Assembly (NCBI GenBank): GCA_963830885.1
Contig: CAWHOA010000018.1
Coordinates: 1 to 64,000 of the forward strand
Direction of reading: 5' to 3'
DNA length: 64,000 bases
Source of the DNA: JAIBJN01 sp963830885
GTDB lineage: Bacteria; Actinomycetota; Thermoleophilia; Gaiellales; Gaiellaceae
In this document: positions 61,587 to 64,000 of the stretch, piece after piece
Position numbering within the stretch: the stretch's first letter is position 1
Layout: each line of letters opens with the position of its first letter
The notes under the pieces: model-generated
Database searches by the model: none
Told to the model about the DNA's origin: nothing
Seen by the model: the letters and a program-made list of their open reading frames with translations, nothing else
Made by a program: the position numbers and the translations under genes

Positions 61587-62363
61587 TCACGGCGCGGGCG
61601 CCCGCGCGTCCAGCCGGCGCGCGAGCGTGCGCAGCTCACCCGGGTTGAGGTCGGACACGAGGCGCGTAGCCGAGGTCGCCCGCGCGCCACAGCAGGACGT
61701 TGAACCCCCGCACGACCAGCAGCGCCGGGGGCGATTCGGCCCCCGGCCGGGCAGCCCGTCGGCGCGAAGACGACCAGCGAGACCGTGTGCAGGCGGCGGC
61801 CGTACACGAAGACGGCCGCGCGCCGGTCGAGGAAGCGCTCGATGGCGCCGCCGCGCAGCGGAAACTCCGCGTCACCGCCGAACGGCACGACGGGCGCGAA
61901 GTCCAGGCGTCCCGCGAACCACGGGCGCACCCGGTGGACGTCGCCGCTCGGCACGTCGAGCGCGCGCCCCGGCTCCAGGATACGCAGGTGGTCGTTGACC
62001 GCCTCGCGCGCGACCGCCACCCGCCGTCGATCCCGGAGGCGCCGCCGGCCGCACGAGCACGACCGCCACGACGAGCGGCGGCGACCACGGCCGCGGTGGC
62101 CAGCGCGGGGCGCCGCCGGCGGGGCGCGGACACGCGGGACGGCGCCGGATGCGCGGCGGCGAGACGCCGCTTGAGCCAGAGGGGCGCGGGGTGCTGCGGG
62201 AGGCGGTGCTCCAGAACCTCGGCGAGCGCCTGCTCCGCCGCGTCCTCCCGCGCACACTCCTCGCACCGGTCCAGGTGCGCCCGCACGGTCTCGTCCGGCG
62301 GCGGCGAAACAGGCCGCGCCGGTACTCGAGCAACCGGAGCCGCGTCTCCTCGCAGGCGCTCAT
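61587..62363 (-). CDS. Anti-sigma factor with zinc-finger (zf-HC2) (frameshifted)
   Basis: About 258 aa from ATG 62363. The N-terminus MSACEETRLRLLEYRRGLF is followed, after a frame change at the run CGCCGCCGCC, by DETVRAHLDRCEECARED. This is the HxxxCxxC zinc-binding motif of anti-sigma factors (PF13490). A hydrophobic segment near residue 110 is in shifted frame. The C-terminal part has VNDHLRILEPGRALDVPSGD, FAGRLDFAPVVPFGGDAEFP and DRRAAVFVYGRRLHTVSLVV, then VSDLNPGELRTLARRLDARA. It should bind and inhibit the ECF sigma factor encoded just upstream. Confidence 0.72.
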
Positions 62364-62894
62364 CAGGGCGGTCCCCCAGGCGCTGCCGGAGCGCGGTCCG
62401 CGCCCGCCAGAGCCTGGACTTCACGGTGCCGACGGGGCAACCCAGCACCTCGGCCACCTCCCGCTCGGTGAGCCCCTCGAGATCGAGCAGGATGATCGTG
62501 CGGGCGTCCTCCGGAAGGCTCCCCAGCGCCTGCTCGACCGCCTCGGCGGACAGCTTGCGGATTCGATCCACCTCGGCGTCGTCGGCCCTCCAGCCCGGCG
62601 GAGGCACCTCGTGAAGGGCGTCACGGTGTCGAGCCTGCCTCGTGATCGGGCTCGCGCGTTCGTGCCGATACGCGCTGAGGAACGTGTTGCGCAGGATCCG
62701 GAACAGCCACGCCTTGAGGTTCGTCCCCGGCACGAACTGGTCCGCCGCGCGCAGGGCCCGCGCGTAGGTTCCTGCACGAGGTCCTCGGCATCGGTGCCGT
62801 TGCCGGTGAGATAGCGGGCCAGGTTGTGGAGCGTGTCGGCATACGCCAGCACGTCGTGCACCCGCGCGCCTTCTCCCTCCGGTGGCGGCGCCAT
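62361..62894 (-). CDS. ECF RNA polymerase sigma factor (frameshifted)
   Basis: About 175-180 aa from ATG 62894. Region 2 has VLAYADTLHNLARYLTGNGT and DAEDLVQE. After a shift near 62768 it continues TYARALRAADQFVPGTNLKA and WLFRILRNTFLSAYRHERA. Region 4 is ALGSLPEDARTIILLDLEGL and TEREVAEVLGCPVGTVKSRL, with WRARTALRQRL as recognition helix. The exact 3' end is uncertain because the frame runs on into the anti-sigma coding region, and a TGATGA lies in a third frame at the anti-sigma start. Sigma and anti-sigma are coupled. Upstream gap 62895-63077 holds no gene. Confidence 0.8.
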
Positions 62895-63077
62895 CGGCCC
62901 AACGATAGCAGGTGCGGCGAAGCGGTCGAGCCGGGTCGTCTCTCCCGCAACGCGCCGGCGCCGAAAATGTTCATGCGCTGAAATTTCGCGACGGGGTGAA
63001 CGATCGCCCAGCCCGTGCGTCGCGGAAGTGAGGCCGCGTTTCCGCCCGTGGGGCCGGCCCGACAAGGAGAGAGCGCG

Positions 63078-64000
63078 ATGGCCCATCGAATCCTCGGCGC
63101 CTTCCGGCGGGCCTGCTGGCGATCTCCGCCGCCCGCCCACGGCCAGGCGCTCCCGGAGGCGAGCGAACGTCGGCCTGTTCAAGGAAGACGCGGTGGCGGT
63201 GCTGACCCCGCGGCGCGCCGCGTGGTGAGCGGACCCGGTGGCGCGCGGCCCGCACGGGCTCGTCGTCACGCCTGACGCCGCAAGGTCGACGTGTCGAGCG
63301 ACGGCGCCTCTATGGTGAGCGTGATCGACACTGCCACCGACCGTGTCGTCGGTACGGTGGAGGTGGGGCACGATCCCCACGGGCTGGCGGTAGCGGCGAC
63401 GGCCGCCACGGCTCTCGGCGCGTGGGGCGCAACGAGGCGCTCAATCGACACCGCCACCGACCGCATCCACGGCCCGTGTCCCGTGGCGCGCGCCCACAAC
63501 GGCGCGTTCGCGCCCGACGGCCGGACCGCCGACTCGTCTCTGAGCAGCAGGGGCGACGGCACTCGTCGTCATCGACCTCGCGCGCGGCGCCGAGCGCAGC
63601 GGGTGGCCCTGGAACGCAGTCCCGTGCGCTCGACGTGAGTCCGACGGCCGCTGGCACTACTAGACCGCGGCCGGCGACGACGCGGTCCAGGTGCGGATAC
63701 TGCGACCAACCGCCTGCGGGGCGCATCCCGGTGGGCGCGTCGCCCCATCACGCGCCGTTCACGGGCGGACGGCGGGCGGGCGCTGGTCCGAGCGGGGCCG
63801 GGTGAGCCTGGCGGTGGCGGATGTGGGGACCGCGCGCGAGCGGCGTGGTGAGCGTCGGCAAGACACCGCACTGGGTGGCGGCGAGCTCGGACGCGCGCCG
63901 CCTTTGTCGCGAAGGAGGGCTCGGGCGACGTTCGATCGTGGACCTCGAGGCGCGACGGCGCCGGCGACAGTCGCGGTCGGCCAGGGGCCTCGGAAGATCG
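63078..64000 (+). pseudogene. YVTN beta-propeller repeat protein, heavily frameshifted and cut by window end
   Basis: ATG 63078, preceded by AAGGAGAGAG as ribosome-binding site. A hydrophobic GLLAISAA in a shifted frame could be a signal peptide. Propeller blades are recognisable in changing frames: VSSDGASMVSVIDTATDRVV, GTVEVGHDPHGLAVA, PVGASPHHAPFT, VVSVGKTPHWVAASSDA and SIVDLEA. The repeat spacing of about 40 residues is that of YVTN-type surface or periplasmic proteins. At least five shifts occur in 900 bp, so it is either decayed or in a poorly sequenced contig end. The gene continues beyond the window. Confidence 0.6.

Noticed and set aside
1..64000. tRNA, rRNA or CRISPR array
   Set aside because: No cloverleaf with TTCRA arm, no rRNA-like stretch and no regularly spaced identical repeats were found by eye on either strand.

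Overview
The window is very GC-rich. It uses GTG and TTG starts freely, has many 4-nt GTGA/ATGA gene overlaps, and several genes begin 6-10 nt after a TAnnnT hexamer. With a class II ribonucleotide reductase, LuxR-type two-component genes and ECF sigma/anti-sigma pairs, this points to a high-GC actinobacterium. A deep-branching class such as Thermoleophilia is my inference; no taxonomic marker is present. No rRNA, tRNA or CRISPR array was found.

From about 0 to 41 kb lies one large surface-polysaccharide locus whose strand switches every one to four genes. It encodes a Wzx-type flippase, a Wzy/ligase-type protein, a Wzz-type chain-length protein, a PglC/WbaP-type initiating sugar-phosphate transferase and about ten glycosyltransferases. 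There are also three large GT-C-like membrane proteins, five methyltransferases plus one methyltransferase-glycosyltransferase fusion, four sulfotransferases, two polysaccharide deacetylases, two ATP-grasp ligases and nucleotide-sugar enzymes (4,6-dehydratase, fucose-synthase-like, RmlB-like SDR, DegT aminotransferase). Two LPG-synthase-type membrane proteins, an AlkP-superfamily phosphodiesterase and an eIF2B/R15P-isomerase-like protein complete it. Together they suggest a sulfated, methylated glycan that may carry amide-linked groups.

From 41 to 64 kb the content is general. It holds two DHA2 drug exporters apparently sharing a TetR operator, class II RNR (nrdJ), a cold-shock protein, a response regulator/histidine kinase pair divergent from an ABC exporter, a CoA-binding protein, a PolX/PHP protein and a HTH-adenylate cyclase. 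A DHFR-like protein, an alpha/beta hydrolase, an MDR oxidoreductase, two ECF sigma/anti-sigma pairs (one decayed) and a YVTN beta-propeller gene follow.

Two features stand out. First, five intergenic elements (about 13.3, 17.7, 21.3, 34.4 and 38.3 kb) share a central motif but have arms that differ between copies while remaining complementary within each copy. Second, more than 20 apparent +1/-1 frameshifts interrupt otherwise intact genes, including nrdJ, and become denser toward the 3' end. These look mainly like sequencing or assembly errors, so joined coordinates are given. Genuine remnants also occur: a deleted glycosyltransferase, a partial response-regulator copy, a decayed sigma factor and a tandem 3' duplication in a hydrolase gene.
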